Below, piece after piece: positions 7,720-14,967 of a stretch of DNA of 37,822 nucleotides (positions are counted from its first letter, which is position 1; the number at the start of each line of letters is the position of its first letter). The notes below the pieces were generated by a model. That model ran no database searches, had not been told where the DNA came from, and saw only the letters and a program-made list of their open reading frames with translations. Made by a program: the position numbers and the translations under genes. Origin of the DNA: a virus; the IMG/VR virus record IMGVR_UViG_3300034111_000310, positions 1 through 37,822 of that record, one strand, 5' to 3'.

Positions 7720-8151
7720 TTAGTCGTTGGTCAGATAGATGCAGTTGAAAGTGTGACGAGCCGTTCCCCAGCGACGGTCTTCGTCTGGTTCGATCATATA
7801 TTCGACATTCGTCAAATGCAGGTCGCGGCAGACGCCGCCTAGCGTCACGTCCGCGAGCACCGCCGCCTCTACCGCAGCCGATCCGGTGTCGAAAAGGTCG
7901 TCGATCAGGTAGGTGCCGCTCTCGGCGACGAAGTAATCGACCATGAGCTGGAGTTGCCGGTACTGCGTTCGGTTGCTCGGGCCGAGTGTGCGGACCTCGA
8001 TCTGCTCGGTGACAGCGTACACTGCCGCCGACGGGAAGCTGACGCTGGCGATGGTGTTGTTGCGCCCGCGCAGGATGTTCGCCGTCGGGACGACGAGCGC
8101 GGAGGTGAGCGCGGTGGCGGTATTGGTTCTGATTTGTGTGCGTGTGCTCAT
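7720..8151 (-). CDS. Tail terminator, gpU-like
   Basis: A 143-residue protein between the Z-like gene and the tail tube gene, where lambda has gene U. The N-terminus TRTQIRTNTATALTSALVVPT and the central TEQIEVRTLGPSNRTQYRQL fit small alpha/beta tail terminator (minor tail) proteins. Such proteins cap the tail tube and form the interface to the head. Its ATG overlaps the stop of the upstream gene by 4 nt (ATGA), indicating coupling. The assignment rests on length, order and general pattern; I do not see a decisive motif. Confidence 0.65.
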   Translation of the reverse strand: MSTRTQIRTNTATALTSALVVPTANILRGRNNTIASVSFPSAAVYAVTEQIEVRTLGPSNRTQYRQLQLMVDYFVAESGTYLIDDLFDTGSAAVEAAVLADVTLGGVCRDLHLTNVEYMIEPDEDRRWGTARHTFNCIYLTND

Positions 8152-8927
8152 GCTGCGATTGGGAGTGCTCTGCCGCCCACTTTTGTGAAGCCGAGGTTGA
8201 CGGCGCGGTTTGCAAGCACGCGGTTGATTTTGAGTAGAGTCGTCCGCGTGCGAGATGCGACTGCCGCGTCGATGGTGCGCTGGTAATTCGGGATTTTTAC
8301 CTTACGGTTTACCGCGACGATAAACGGATTTGAGCCGACAAAGTTCGACGTGACCGTGCCAGCCTTCCCGCCGAATCGGTCCGAGAACTTCTTGTACTTC
8401 GCGCCGGTCGCTTTCGCCGCAGGAATCCAGCCCGACGCCGTCCAGCCGACCCGGCTCCTAATCTCTTTCGAGAACTCCTTCATGTCGCCCGAATACGCGG
8501 CCATGTTCGTGTCCTTTGGGATACGCCCGCGAGAATTCTGCCGCTTTCGATGAGCGATCCGGATCTCGTCCACGTTCGCGAGCATCTGCCTACCGTGGAA
8601 AAACTTGAAGTTTGGATTTTGAAAAAGGAGCTTGAGCTTTTCCGTCTCGCGATCGCGGACATATTTTGCCATCGACCGGAAGAATCCATTCTTCCCCGCC
8701 TTCGCTTCAAGTTCGGGATAGCTTAAAGGAGTCGCGAGATTTGCCATGTCGCTCTGCACTGCGCCTTCGCCTTGCTTGCGCGACTTCGGCGGCGTGAACT
8801 TAATGAACAGATTGATCAGGTATCGGCCCTCCTCTTTGATCACGGGACCGAGTCCGACCTTTGCCGCGAGCGCAAGGCGGGCGAGTGCGAACTCTAGTTT
8901 GCGGACGTCTGTTTGAACCGAGATCAT
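8148..8927 (-). CDS. Minor tail protein Z-like (tail completion)
   Basis: A 259-residue basic protein located between the head-tail connector and the terminator gene, the place of lambda Z. It begins MISVQTDVRKLEFALARLAL and contains a Lys/Arg-rich centre (KFTPPKSRKQGEG, IRIAHRKRQNSRGR). The end is consistent with the HK97-gp10/lambda-Z group (RTIDAAVASRTRTTLLKINR). These proteins help finish the tail before joining to the head. It starts 4 nt after the connector stop; the leader GGTGATTTGACGCG has no SD. Confidence comes mainly from gene order. Confidence 0.65.
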   Translation of the reverse strand: MISVQTDVRKLEFALARLALAAKVGLGPVIKEEGRYLINLFIKFTPPKSRKQGEGAVQSDMANLATPLSYPELEAKAGKNGFFRSMAKYVRDRETEKLKLLFQNPNFKFFHGRQMLANVDEIRIAHRKRQNSRGRIPKDTNMAAYSGDMKEFSKEIRSRVGWTASGWIPAAKATGAKYKKFSDRFGGKAGTVTSNFVGSNPFIVAVNRKVKIPNYQRTIDAAVASRTRTTLLKINRVLANRAVNLGFTKVGGRALPIAA

Positions 8928-8931
8928 CGCG

Positions 8932-9249
8932 TCAAATCACCTTCGCGACCTCGATCTCGCAGCCGGTTCCCTCGGCGTCAAATGCGACGCTTTCGATGAA
9001 GTAGGTGATTCCCGCCCGTGCGAGCGTCTGCGCGACCTGCGGCGCTGCCGAGATGCTCGACGTCTGAAGGAAGATCGTGAACTTCGACTCGTTGCGCCGC
9101 TGATCCTCGAAGTCCGAGAACACGTTTCGCGATGACGACCAGACGCCCGTCACCGCCGCGCCCTGATAGGTGAACGCGATCCCGGCTTGATCGAGGATCG
9201 CGGAAAAGTCGGAATTGATCTGTGTTGGGTCAAAGTCCCTGACGGCCAT
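8932..9249 (-). CDS. Head-tail connector, gpFII-position
   Basis: A 105-residue protein beginning MAVRDFDPTQINSDFSAIL, with a predicted alpha/beta structure and YFIESVAFDAEGTGCEIEVA at the end. Its size and its place at the head-to-tail gene transition fit small head-tail attachment proteins such as lambda gpFII. The ATG at 9249 is chosen because the in-frame extension upstream overlaps the glycosyltransferase and has a shadow-like composition. It lies 2 nt after that gene. Confidence 0.55.
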   Translation of the reverse strand: MAVRDFDPTQINSDFSAILDQAGIAFTYQGAAVTGVWSSSRNVFSDFEDQRRNESKFTIFLQTSSISAAPQVAQTLARAGITYFIESVAFDAEGTGCEIEVAKVI

Positions 9250-9251
9250 AC

Positions 9252-9896
9252 TTAAGCGCGATTCGTCAAATACCACCGGGCGTGCAGCTCCGGTCGATTC
9301 GCGCGCAGCCACGGCTCCGCATCTTCCATGCACTTCTTCGCGTCCTGCCCGCACGTCTGGCTCCCGACGTGGTGAACGTAGGCGCGAGAGACGAAGTGCT
9401 GCCGCTTCATTTCTAGGCACTGCACGTCGTCCGAAAACCAGTTGATCGGCGGGAAGTCGATCCACGCGTCCCGGTGAATCCACGCGCAGATCGGCGCGAT
9501 GATGTCCGCCCGCAGGATGTGCTGCTCGGACTCGTAGCGCAGGAAGTTGATCTGACCGCGACCGATACGGATGTTCTGCCCTCCGCGAGCGTAGTCCGAC
9601 CGGGTTGCAACCCACCCGAGATCCGCGATGTTTGCCCTCAGATGCGCGACATCGTAGGCGAGCGTCTCCCACGTCGTCGGCGTGAACACGATGTCGTCAT
9701 TGCACACGACCACCGATTCGTGCGCGCGGAAAGCCTCTCGCACGCCGTGATTGTACGCCTCGCCGAAGCTGCTCCCGACGTTGCGAAAGATCAGCACCTC
9801 GACCTCGCGCGGAACGTAGGCCGCGATTGACGCCTTCATGACCGCGAGGCACCGCGCGTTCATCGTGCAGATGACGATGGCCGGGAGCGTGCTCAC
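9252..9896 (-). CDS. Glycosyltransferase, GT2/GT-A-like
   Basis: A 214-residue protein starting at a GTG that overlaps the upstream glycosyltransferase stop as GTGA. The N-terminus LPAIVICTMNARCLAVMKAS gives the first beta strand and nucleotide-binding turn of a GT-A fold. HESVVVCNDDIVFTPTTWE (about residues 78-95) carries a DXD-like metal site, N-D-D. Residues near 150-165 (FPPINWFSDDVQCLEMKR) could form the acceptor and catalytic region. It should transfer a sugar from a nucleotide-sugar donor; donor and acceptor are unknown. It forms a pair with the larger glycosyltransferase directly downstream of the major capsid gene. This suggests modification of a virion protein or of host surface glycans (inference). 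Confidence 0.7.
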   Translation of the reverse strand: MSTLPAIVICTMNARCLAVMKASIAAYVPREVEVLIFRNVGSSFGEAYNHGVREAFRAHESVVVCNDDIVFTPTTWETLAYDVAHLRANIADLGWVATRSDYARGGQNIRIGRGQINFLRYESEQHILRADIIAPICAWIHRDAWIDFPPINWFSDDVQCLEMKRQHFVSRAYVHHVGSQTCGQDAKKCMEDAEPWLRANRPELHARWYLTNRA

Positions 9897-11275
9897 TTCG
9901 CACCTCCGAGGATTCGCTCGATGTTCGAGGCGTCGATCACGATGTCGCCGGACGCCACTACCTTGTCGTCCCAGCTGTGCGGCGGGACCATGCCGTCCTC
10001 GACGTTGATCACGATCATCGCTCGGTCTGGTCTTAGCGCTGCTCCGAGGTCGTGCAGGAACTGCTTCGCCATCGACACGGTCTCGGCGTCGTTTGGATCG
10101 ACCACGAACCGGTGCTCGACGATCTCCGGTCTGCTCGCCGTCGCCAGCCACGCGTCGCGGAACGAGACGGATTTCGTCGAGTTGCCCAGCGTCTTTTGGT
10201 TCAGCAGGATAGCCGGGAGCGCGTGCCTGTGATAGACGAGCTGCATCGCGTCCGCGTCCGCAGTCTGGCCGGCCAGACGAAACGCGCGAGCCGCGAGGTC
10301 GTGCCCCGCCCAGCCGTACCACTTCGCTTCGTGCGTCCACGGACGGTCACCGGGCGCAGGCTCCGGCAGCTTGAGCATATGCGACGCCCACCAGCTCGCC
10401 CGCTTGCCGTCGTTGCGCTCAAAGGCCAGCATGATGATCGAAGCGATTGCCTCCCGGCACCACGGGAACACGCCGTGCGCCGACATCGCGAGCTGAAGCG
10501 ACTCGCGGCGACTAGCCGAGATCCGCGCCAGATTAAGCAAGACCTCGTACCGAAACGAGTCGTCGAGATTTGGGAACGAGATCGCGATCTTCCCAAACTG
10601 CTCCGCCGCCGACTTGTTTCCCGCGCAGTAGTGCTCTTGATGTATGTAAAAATACTGCGTCGCTGCCTCGTTCACGCTCCTCCCGAGGATCGCGAGGTTT
10701 CGCTTGCGGTTGTCCTGCTTGATCGCCTGCGGCAGATGGTGCCACACCGGAGTCGCCCAGTCCTCGTGCCGGTCGTTTGGCAGCAGGAGCAGGTTCTCGT
10801 GGACATCGTGGTGCCAGATTCGCCCCTCCTGAAACGCGCTGCGCCGGATGAAGCGTTCCCGAGGGAGTCGCTTGCCGGTTCCTCGAACGTCGTACGGGCA
10901 GCGGATCATGAGAACGTCCTCAGATAGCGCCGCGAGCCTGTCGCGAAGCCCCTCAAATTCCGCGAGTTGGTCGTCGCAATCCGCCCAGACGAGCCAATCT
11001 CCGGTCGCCTGCGAGAACGACTGATTGCGTGCCCGTGCGAACGAATCGACGTGCTTCCATGCCCGAGCGGTCACGCCGTTAAGATATTCGCTGAAAACGA
11101 ACGCCTTGCCGTTCTCTGCACACCACTGGCGCGCGATCATCTCGGTCTTGTCGGGTTCCTTCGATCCGATTGCGCGGACGAGTGACAGCTCATGGAATGA
11201 GCCTTTCCATGACCCCAGCAGAGAGCGAATGTGGTGCTCCTCGTTCCCGCAAATAACGCAGAGTGAGATTGTCAT
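9893..11275 (-). CDS. Family 2 glycosyltransferase with helical C-terminal region
   Basis: A 460-residue protein starting MTISLCVICGNEEHHIRSLL, the classic GT2 opening strand. TGDWLVWADCDDQLAEFEGL (about residues 91-110) includes the DXD-type metal site ADCDD. An acceptor-loop-like segment follows (RIWHHDVHENLLLLPND). From about residue 190 it is helical and TPR-like (AGNKSAAEQFGKIAISFPNL). This layout resembles GT2 proteins with C-terminal repeat domains. The start at 11275 is preferred over an in-frame codon at 11341, because that extension would run through the terminator and the A/C-rich leader. It is the first gene after the capsid terminator and may have its own promoter, but I found no convincing one. 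It overlaps the next glycosyltransferase by 4 nt. Confidence 0.78.
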   Translation of the reverse strand: MTISLCVICGNEEHHIRSLLGSWKGSFHELSLVRAIGSKEPDKTEMIARQWCAENGKAFVFSEYLNGVTARAWKHVDSFARARNQSFSQATGDWLVWADCDDQLAEFEGLRDRLAALSEDVLMIRCPYDVRGTGKRLPRERFIRRSAFQEGRIWHHDVHENLLLLPNDRHEDWATPVWHHLPQAIKQDNRKRNLAILGRSVNEAATQYFYIHQEHYCAGNKSAAEQFGKIAISFPNLDDSFRYEVLLNLARISASRRESLQLAMSAHGVFPWCREAIASIIMLAFERNDGKRASWWASHMLKLPEPAPGDRPWTHEAKWYGWAGHDLAARAFRLAGQTADADAMQLVYHRHALPAILLNQKTLGNSTKSVSFRDAWLATASRPEIVEHRFVVDPNDAETVSMAKQFLHDLGAALRPDRAMIVINVEDGMVPPHSWDDKVVASGDIVIDASNIERILGGAK

Positions 11276-11292
11276 TGTGTTTGTGTGTTGCG
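11276..11292 (-). promoter_or_regulatory. A/C-rich SD-less leader of the glycosyltransferase gene
   Basis: The coding strand reads CGCAACACACAAACACA directly before ATG. It contains only one G and no Shine-Dalgarno sequence. Confidence 0.5.
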
Positions 11293-11321
11293 TATCCGTG
11301 TCAATAGATCGCCGCCAGAGG

Positions 11322-11361
11322 GTCAAAGCAAAAAGCCCCACGCCGGTAAAGGCGTGAGGCT
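11322..11361 (-). terminator. Intrinsic terminator after the major capsid gene
   Basis: On the minus strand the stem AGCCTCACGCC pairs with GGCGTGGGGCT (11 pairs, one of them G-T) across a TTTACC loop (11361-11334). It is followed by TTTTTGCTTTG. The wobble pair exists only in minus-strand RNA. It lies 24 nt after the capsid stop and should reduce transcription from the capsid genes into the glycosyltransferase and tail genes. Confidence 0.88.
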
Positions 11362-11384
11362 CGTTGAATCAATCGCGGTGAGCG

Positions 11385-12350
11385 TTAGCTGTACTGAGTG
11401 ACGATCAACTGACCAGCGTTCGGGTTCACGACCTTCTCGGCAGTGTAGTGCGAAGCGCGGACGATGTTGCTCTTGATCGCCTCGTCGCGGTAGGAGCTGA
11501 CACCGATCACCGAACCATACTCCTGCCAATTTAAAGTAAAGGCAGCCCCGCCGCCGAAGAAACCAGCGGACGCCTCGGTCACGTTACCGATCCAGATGTA
11601 GGTGTTGACCCACGCCTGAGCCGCGGAGAACGCCACGCCCTCGGGGGCGGCATCGTATGACGTGCGGCCAATTAAAACCTCAGAAACACCGAACACCTCG
11701 GCAGCGGCCTGCGTGGAAGCGTTCAGGATGGTGTCGCTCGAAAGGCCGGTGCCGCGCAGGCGGTTCTGGAACTTCGTGCTGGCGCGCAGTCGGGTCCAGA
11801 CCGGGTAAGGAATCACGACCTTCGTGTTGGTCGTGCTCTCGCCCTTCGAGAGCATCCGGTCAAGAGCGTCCTGAACGTCGAGACCCACATCGAACGTCGC
11901 CAGATTCGCGACCGTGTAGGCCGTGCCGGAGTTGGTCGCGGTGAAGTTGTTCGTATTGAAAATCGCAGCAGCGACGCGCAGTTCGTGAGCGAGGAGCAGC
12001 TTGCGCTTCGCGAGCTTAGCCGAGATGACCTCGGCGTCGAAGAAGCGAGCCACGTCGAGCTGGACCGTGTCATCGACCGCCTCCTCGTAACCGTACTCCA
12101 GCGCGGTGTAGGTGTCCTGATTGAAGGCGCGGGTGCCACGGGCGTAGGCGCTGTATGGCGCGCGGTTCTTGACGTCGCTCTTGAGGAGCTGGCCTTCCTT
12201 CAGAACGAAGGATGGGTACTGGCCGGCGCGGACCGGGACGTTGAGCACGGGCATGACGGCGGTGCCGATCAGACCAGCCTCCCAGTCCTTCGCCTGCTCG
12301 ACGACACCGGCGATGTCGCCACGGAAGATTGCAGCTGAATTCGTATACAT
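11385..12350 (-). CDS. Major capsid protein
   Basis: A 321-residue protein located after a protease-scaffold gene and a small cement gene, and followed by a strong terminator, as expected for the most expressed head gene. The sequence has the HK97-fold look of a coat protein without its own scaffold: DIAGVVEQAKDWEAGLIG near the N-terminus, LKEGQLLKSDVKNRAPYSAY (E-loop-like region), RLRASTKFQNRLRG, and a C-terminal beta segment with WQEYGSVIGVSSYRDEAIKS. The start MYTNSAAIFRG at 12350 follows the leader GAATTTACTTACC, with no SD. It should assemble the icosahedral shell. I am confident of the role by context and composition; the exact coat family is not assigned. Confidence 0.85.
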   Translation of the reverse strand: MYTNSAAIFRGDIAGVVEQAKDWEAGLIGTAVMPVLNVPVRAGQYPSFVLKEGQLLKSDVKNRAPYSAYARGTRAFNQDTYTALEYGYEEAVDDTVQLDVARFFDAEVISAKLAKRKLLLAHELRVAAAIFNTNNFTATNSGTAYTVANLATFDVGLDVQDALDRMLSKGESTTNTKVVIPYPVWTRLRASTKFQNRLRGTGLSSDTILNASTQAAAEVFGVSEVLIGRTSYDAAPEGVAFSAAQAWVNTYIWIGNVTEASAGFFGGGAAFTLNWQEYGSVIGVSSYRDEAIKSNIVRASHYTAEKVVNPNAGQLIVTQYS

Positions 12351-12369
12351 GGTAAGTAAATTCTAAGGG

Positions 12370-12720
12370 TTAGAGATTCTTCGGGAGCATCTCGATGATG
12401 GCCGAGGCGTCCGAAGCGGTGGAGAGGGACTTGCCCACGGTGATCGTGCCGGTGATGGCGACGGTCCCGTTGGCGGTGGAGAACAGCGTATCGCCGACGG
12501 TCACAGGACCGGCGAGCAGAGTGGCCTTGACGGTGTTGCCGCCGAGGAACTGCACGCTGACCTGATCGCCCGAGGCCGCGTCGATGAGCGCAACGCCATC
12601 AGGAAGGGAGGCGGTCGCCGAGAGGCCCACACCACGGTTCGAGGAGATCGAGACGAGACGAAAGGCAGTGATCGCAGCGTTGGCGACGAACGTGCCCGAT
12701 TGATTGAAATAGGTAGACAT
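12370..12720 (-). CDS. Capsid cement / head decoration protein (DUF2190-like)
   Basis: A 116-residue beta-rich protein immediately upstream of the major capsid gene. It begins MSTYFNQSGTFVANAAITAF and has GVALIDAASGDQVSVQFLGG and LAGPVTVGDTLFSTANGTVA. These short hydrophobic-polar strands with VTVGDTLF are typical of DUF2190/gpD-type decoration proteins that trimerise on the capsid surface and stabilise it after DNA packaging. The leader AACCCTGAAACAAC has no SD. It lies 19 nt before the capsid gene. Confidence 0.78.
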   Translation of the reverse strand: MSTYFNQSGTFVANAAITAFRLVSISSNRGVGLSATASLPDGVALIDAASGDQVSVQFLGGNTVKATLLAGPVTVGDTLFSTANGTVAITGTITVGKSLSTASDASAIIEMLPKNL

Positions 12721-12732
12721 GTTGTTTCAGGG

Positions 12733-13680
12733 TTAGAGCTTGATGATTTCGCCAGCCTGCACGCGGGAGCGGTAGGCGACGTAAAGGTCGGAGTGGTTCT
12801 TGATCGAGAACGCGATGGCGGCAGACTTGTCGCCCTTGAGTTCGACGCTCTTCGCGGCGACGACGTCCTCGAACTTCTGCGCGGCGACTGCTGGAGCGGA
12901 CACCTCAGCAGAGGCGACCGGAGCGGAAGGCGCACCGAAAGACTTCGAGAATTCTTTGATCGCGGCGAGCGCAGCGGCATTGGCCGCGAGCTGGACGGCT
13001 TCATTCTGCGCGCTCATGGCGGCAGGCTTGTCCTCTTCCTTTTCGGAAGGGATAGCGGATTCGAGTTTCGCGACGCGGTCGCCCATCGCCATCATGGCGG
13101 ACTGAATCATGCCCTCGATTGCTTTCTTCATTTCGTCGTTCATAGGATATTCCATTTTGATTTTTGCTCCGTCTTGCCCCACTTCGCCCTCCTGAAGTTG
13201 TTTCAGTTTTCGCGCGAAGAATCCGCTCGGGTTCGCAGCTGGTTCGCTGACGAGGTCCACCGAGTAGATTTCGGAGCACCGTTGCAAAGTCTTGAGGCCG
13301 TCCGCGCTCTTCTCGGAAGGACCAGAGAACGCGATGGACAAGCCGAACGTGTCGGGAATCCGCTGCGCGATTTCGAGGATGTAACTGCGATGCGGCGAGG
13401 ACTGCAGCAGATGCAGATCGCCGAGGAGCTTGTCGCCGTCGATCCGGAGCGCGTCAATATAGCCGACGATGTCGCCCGCGCCGCCCGAGTGATCGAGTTT
13501 GACCTTGAGACCGCCCGCGTACTGCTCCGCCGCCTTTTTGACCTGTTCGAGCGTCTTCTCGTCGATCATGACACCGTGCCCGAGAGCCGGTCCCTTCGTG
13601 ATCAGAGAAACGCCACGGATGACACCGGCTTCGGCGTCGATAGCCCCGGCGGAGGCGGAAAATGTAATGACTTGATCCAT
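12733..13680 (-). CDS. Prohead protease fused to scaffold-like C-terminus
   Basis: A 315-residue protein. Residues about 1-170 look like a phage prohead serine protease: VIRGVSLITKGPALGHGV, then KVKLDHSGGAGDIVGYIDAL with candidate catalytic His64, and DTFGLSIAFSG with candidate Ser115. RCSEIYSVDLVSEPAANPSG is a familiar end of the protease domain. From about 185 on the sequence is Ala/Glu/Lys-rich and helical (MKKAIEGMIQSAMMAMGDRV), typical of a scaffold that is cleaved out of the prohead. The ATG at 13680 is preferred; a TTG 21 nt upstream (13701) is a possible alternative. It lies upstream of cement and coat genes as expected. The third catalytic residue cannot be assigned by eye. Confidence 0.8.
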   Translation of the reverse strand: MDQVITFSASAGAIDAEAGVIRGVSLITKGPALGHGVMIDEKTLEQVKKAAEQYAGGLKVKLDHSGGAGDIVGYIDALRIDGDKLLGDLHLLQSSPHRSYILEIAQRIPDTFGLSIAFSGPSEKSADGLKTLQRCSEIYSVDLVSEPAANPSGFFARKLKQLQEGEVGQDGAKIKMEYPMNDEMKKAIEGMIQSAMMAMGDRVAKLESAIPSEKEEDKPAAMSAQNEAVQLAANAAALAAIKEFSKSFGAPSAPVASAEVSAPAVAAQKFEDVVAAKSVELKGDKSAAIAFSIKNHSDLYVAYRSRVQAGEIIKL

Positions 13681-13702
13681 CGCAGGAGCGCGTCTTGTCA
13701 AA

Positions 13703-13987
13703 TCAGCGTTGCGCCGGTGCGTTTCGCATCTCGACCAATCGGTCGATCTTCGTGTTGATTTCGCGAAGCGTCGTCTTCATGTCCGCGAGCTGGTTTGCCG
13801 TCGCGCTTCGATCCGATTGATACTCGGCGCGGCTCACGGTCTGCCCGAGAGCTGCCTCGGTGTAGGTGATCCGCTGCTCGATTGCGCCAGCGCGTGCGCC
13901 GAGCCACATGATATTGCCGACGATTGCCGCGATTGCGACAAGGGTCGGAAGCCACCGCGCCACCGCGTCCTTTTGTTGTTCGCTCAT
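13703..13987 (-). CDS. Single-TM coiled-coil protein, spanin/holin-accessory-like
   Basis: A 94-residue protein with one membrane segment at the N-terminus (WLPTLVAIAAIVGNIMWLGA, about residues 12-31). A polar helical stretch with heptad-like spacing follows (about residues 35-85, ending DMKTTLREINTKIDRLVEM). This architecture matches inner-membrane spanins or small lysis accessory proteins. It follows the holin-like gene by 7 nt, which favours a lysis role. No partner outer-membrane lipoprotein was recognised. A virion or membrane-anchoring role cannot be excluded. Confidence 0.6.
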   Translation of the reverse strand: MSEQQKDAVARWLPTLVAIAAIVGNIMWLGARAGAIEQRITYTEAALGQTVSRAEYQSDRSATANQLADMKTTLREINTKIDRLVEMRNAPAQR

Positions 13988-13994
13988 GTGAATC

Positions 13995-14432
13995 TTATTT
14001 CGACTTTGGTCGTGACCCGAACCACCACGTCAGCGCGGTCGCAGCGGTGAACACGAGATCGGAAACGAGAGCCGCGCGCGTCACCGGGTCGAGATTGCCA
14101 CGGAACGCGAGGAGCGAGATCACGACGGCGAGCGCCCACGTCAAAGCCGGACGCGTAAACCGGCGGAAGGAATCGACCACCACGGCAAGGTTTGCCGCCC
14201 ACGGTGCAGTTTGCTCCGGAATCCCGACCGAGTCCTCGTTTGCGGACTGCTGCGAGGTCGTGAACGCTTTTAACTCCTCCTCCTTGATCTTGAGTTCCTG
14301 CAACGCCTTCGCTCGCAGGATGTCCACCTCCGCGTTCTTGCGGTGCGTGTACGAGTCAAACCACTTGTCCCCAAAGCTCAGCACCTTTCCGAGAATCGTC
14401 CCGCCTATCGCAGATGAAAAGAAGCCGAGCAT
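13995..14432 (-). CDS. Holin, 3-TM (GTA_holin_3TM-like)
   Basis: A 145-residue protein with an N-terminal glycine-rich amphipathic segment (MLGFFSSAIGGTILGKVLSF). A charged coiled-coil-like middle follows (KALQELKIKEEELKAF). Two hydrophobic segments lie at the C-terminus, about residues 95-112 (PALTWALAVVISLLAF) and 120-138 (SDLVFTAATALTWWFG). This closely fits the three-TM holin family first noted in gene transfer agents and widespread in phages. It should form lesions in the inner membrane and release or activate the lysozyme. The cognate exported lysozyme lies far away at 35600-35986, so the lysis functions are split. It starts 1 nt after the upstream gene. Confidence 0.75.
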   Translation of the reverse strand: MLGFFSSAIGGTILGKVLSFGDKWFDSYTHRKNAEVDILRAKALQELKIKEEELKAFTTSQQSANEDSVGIPEQTAPWAANLAVVVDSFRRFTRPALTWALAVVISLLAFRGNLDPVTRAALVSDLVFTAATALTWWFGSRPKSK

Positions 14433-14433
14433 A

Positions 14434-14964
14434 TCAACCTTTGCGGATCGTCAAATACCGCCAGCAAAAGTAGGGAAACCAGATGATCCACGGCACGCGC
14501 CGGATCTTCACTTTGCTCGCGATGACCTTAGGCTTGTCCGCGTTCCAGCAGACAACGCGGATCGGCCCCCCGTCCGTGCTCACGCAGTCGTCGATCAGAC
14601 CGTTGCGCGTAGGCTTGCGGCCCGGCGTCCAATAGTTGTCGAACTGCCCCAGCTCAATCTCGGTCTGCTTCCCGCGTCCAATGGTGCAGCCAATGAATCG
14701 CCAGCCGTCGATAGCCCCCTTGATCGTCGCAGCGGACACGCCTGCGCCTGACGCCAGCGAGCACGCCCGCCACTCGTAATTCGACCCGCGCACCGCATCA
14801 ACGCAGTTCTCTGTGCCCGCTGCGACTTCCTTGCCGGTTACGAGCACGTTCGTGCAGTCGCTAAACTTCAGGATGTCATCGTAATCCTGCGGATTCGGCG
14901 GATTCACGAAGCCCGACGTGTCGGGGTTGTCGCCGTAGTAGGATCGCCAGTTGGTGTCGGACAT
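14434..14964 (-). CDS. Beta-helix-like protein with hydrophobic C-terminus
   Basis: A 176-residue protein that looks like short right-handed beta-helix coils: ILKFSDCTNVLVTGKEV, then NYEWRACSLASGAGV, DGWRFIGCTIGRG, RNGLIDDCVSTDGG. Each coil carries a Cys or aliphatic residue at equivalent positions. The C-terminus (VPWIIWFPYFCWRYLTIRKG) is strongly aromatic and hydrophobic and could be membrane-associated. It sits between the giant fibre gene and the holin, so it might be a fibre-associated protein, for example a tail spike cap, or a membrane-linked accessory. No enzyme motif is visible. Its function is unknown and the beta-helix reading is by pattern only. Confidence 0.6.
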   Translation of the reverse strand: MSDTNWRSYYGDNPDTSGFVNPPNPQDYDDILKFSDCTNVLVTGKEVAAGTENCVDAVRGSNYEWRACSLASGAGVSAATIKGAIDGWRFIGCTIGRGKQTEIELGQFDNYWTPGRKPTRNGLIDDCVSTDGGPIRVVCWNADKPKVIASKVKIRRVPWIIWFPYFCWRYLTIRKG

Positions 14965-14967
14965 GGG

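Noticed and set aside
10052-10927. Plus-strand frame of 291 codons
   Set aside because: It is antisense to the glycosyltransferase with its DXD motif; no start signal or recognisable domain.
11276-11341. N-terminal extension of the large glycosyltransferase
   Set aside because: It would translate through the intrinsic terminator and A/C leader; the GT2 opening strand begins right after the ATG at 11275.
13924-14751. Plus-strand frame of 275 codons
   Set aside because: It spans several minus-strand genes including the holin; shadow composition.
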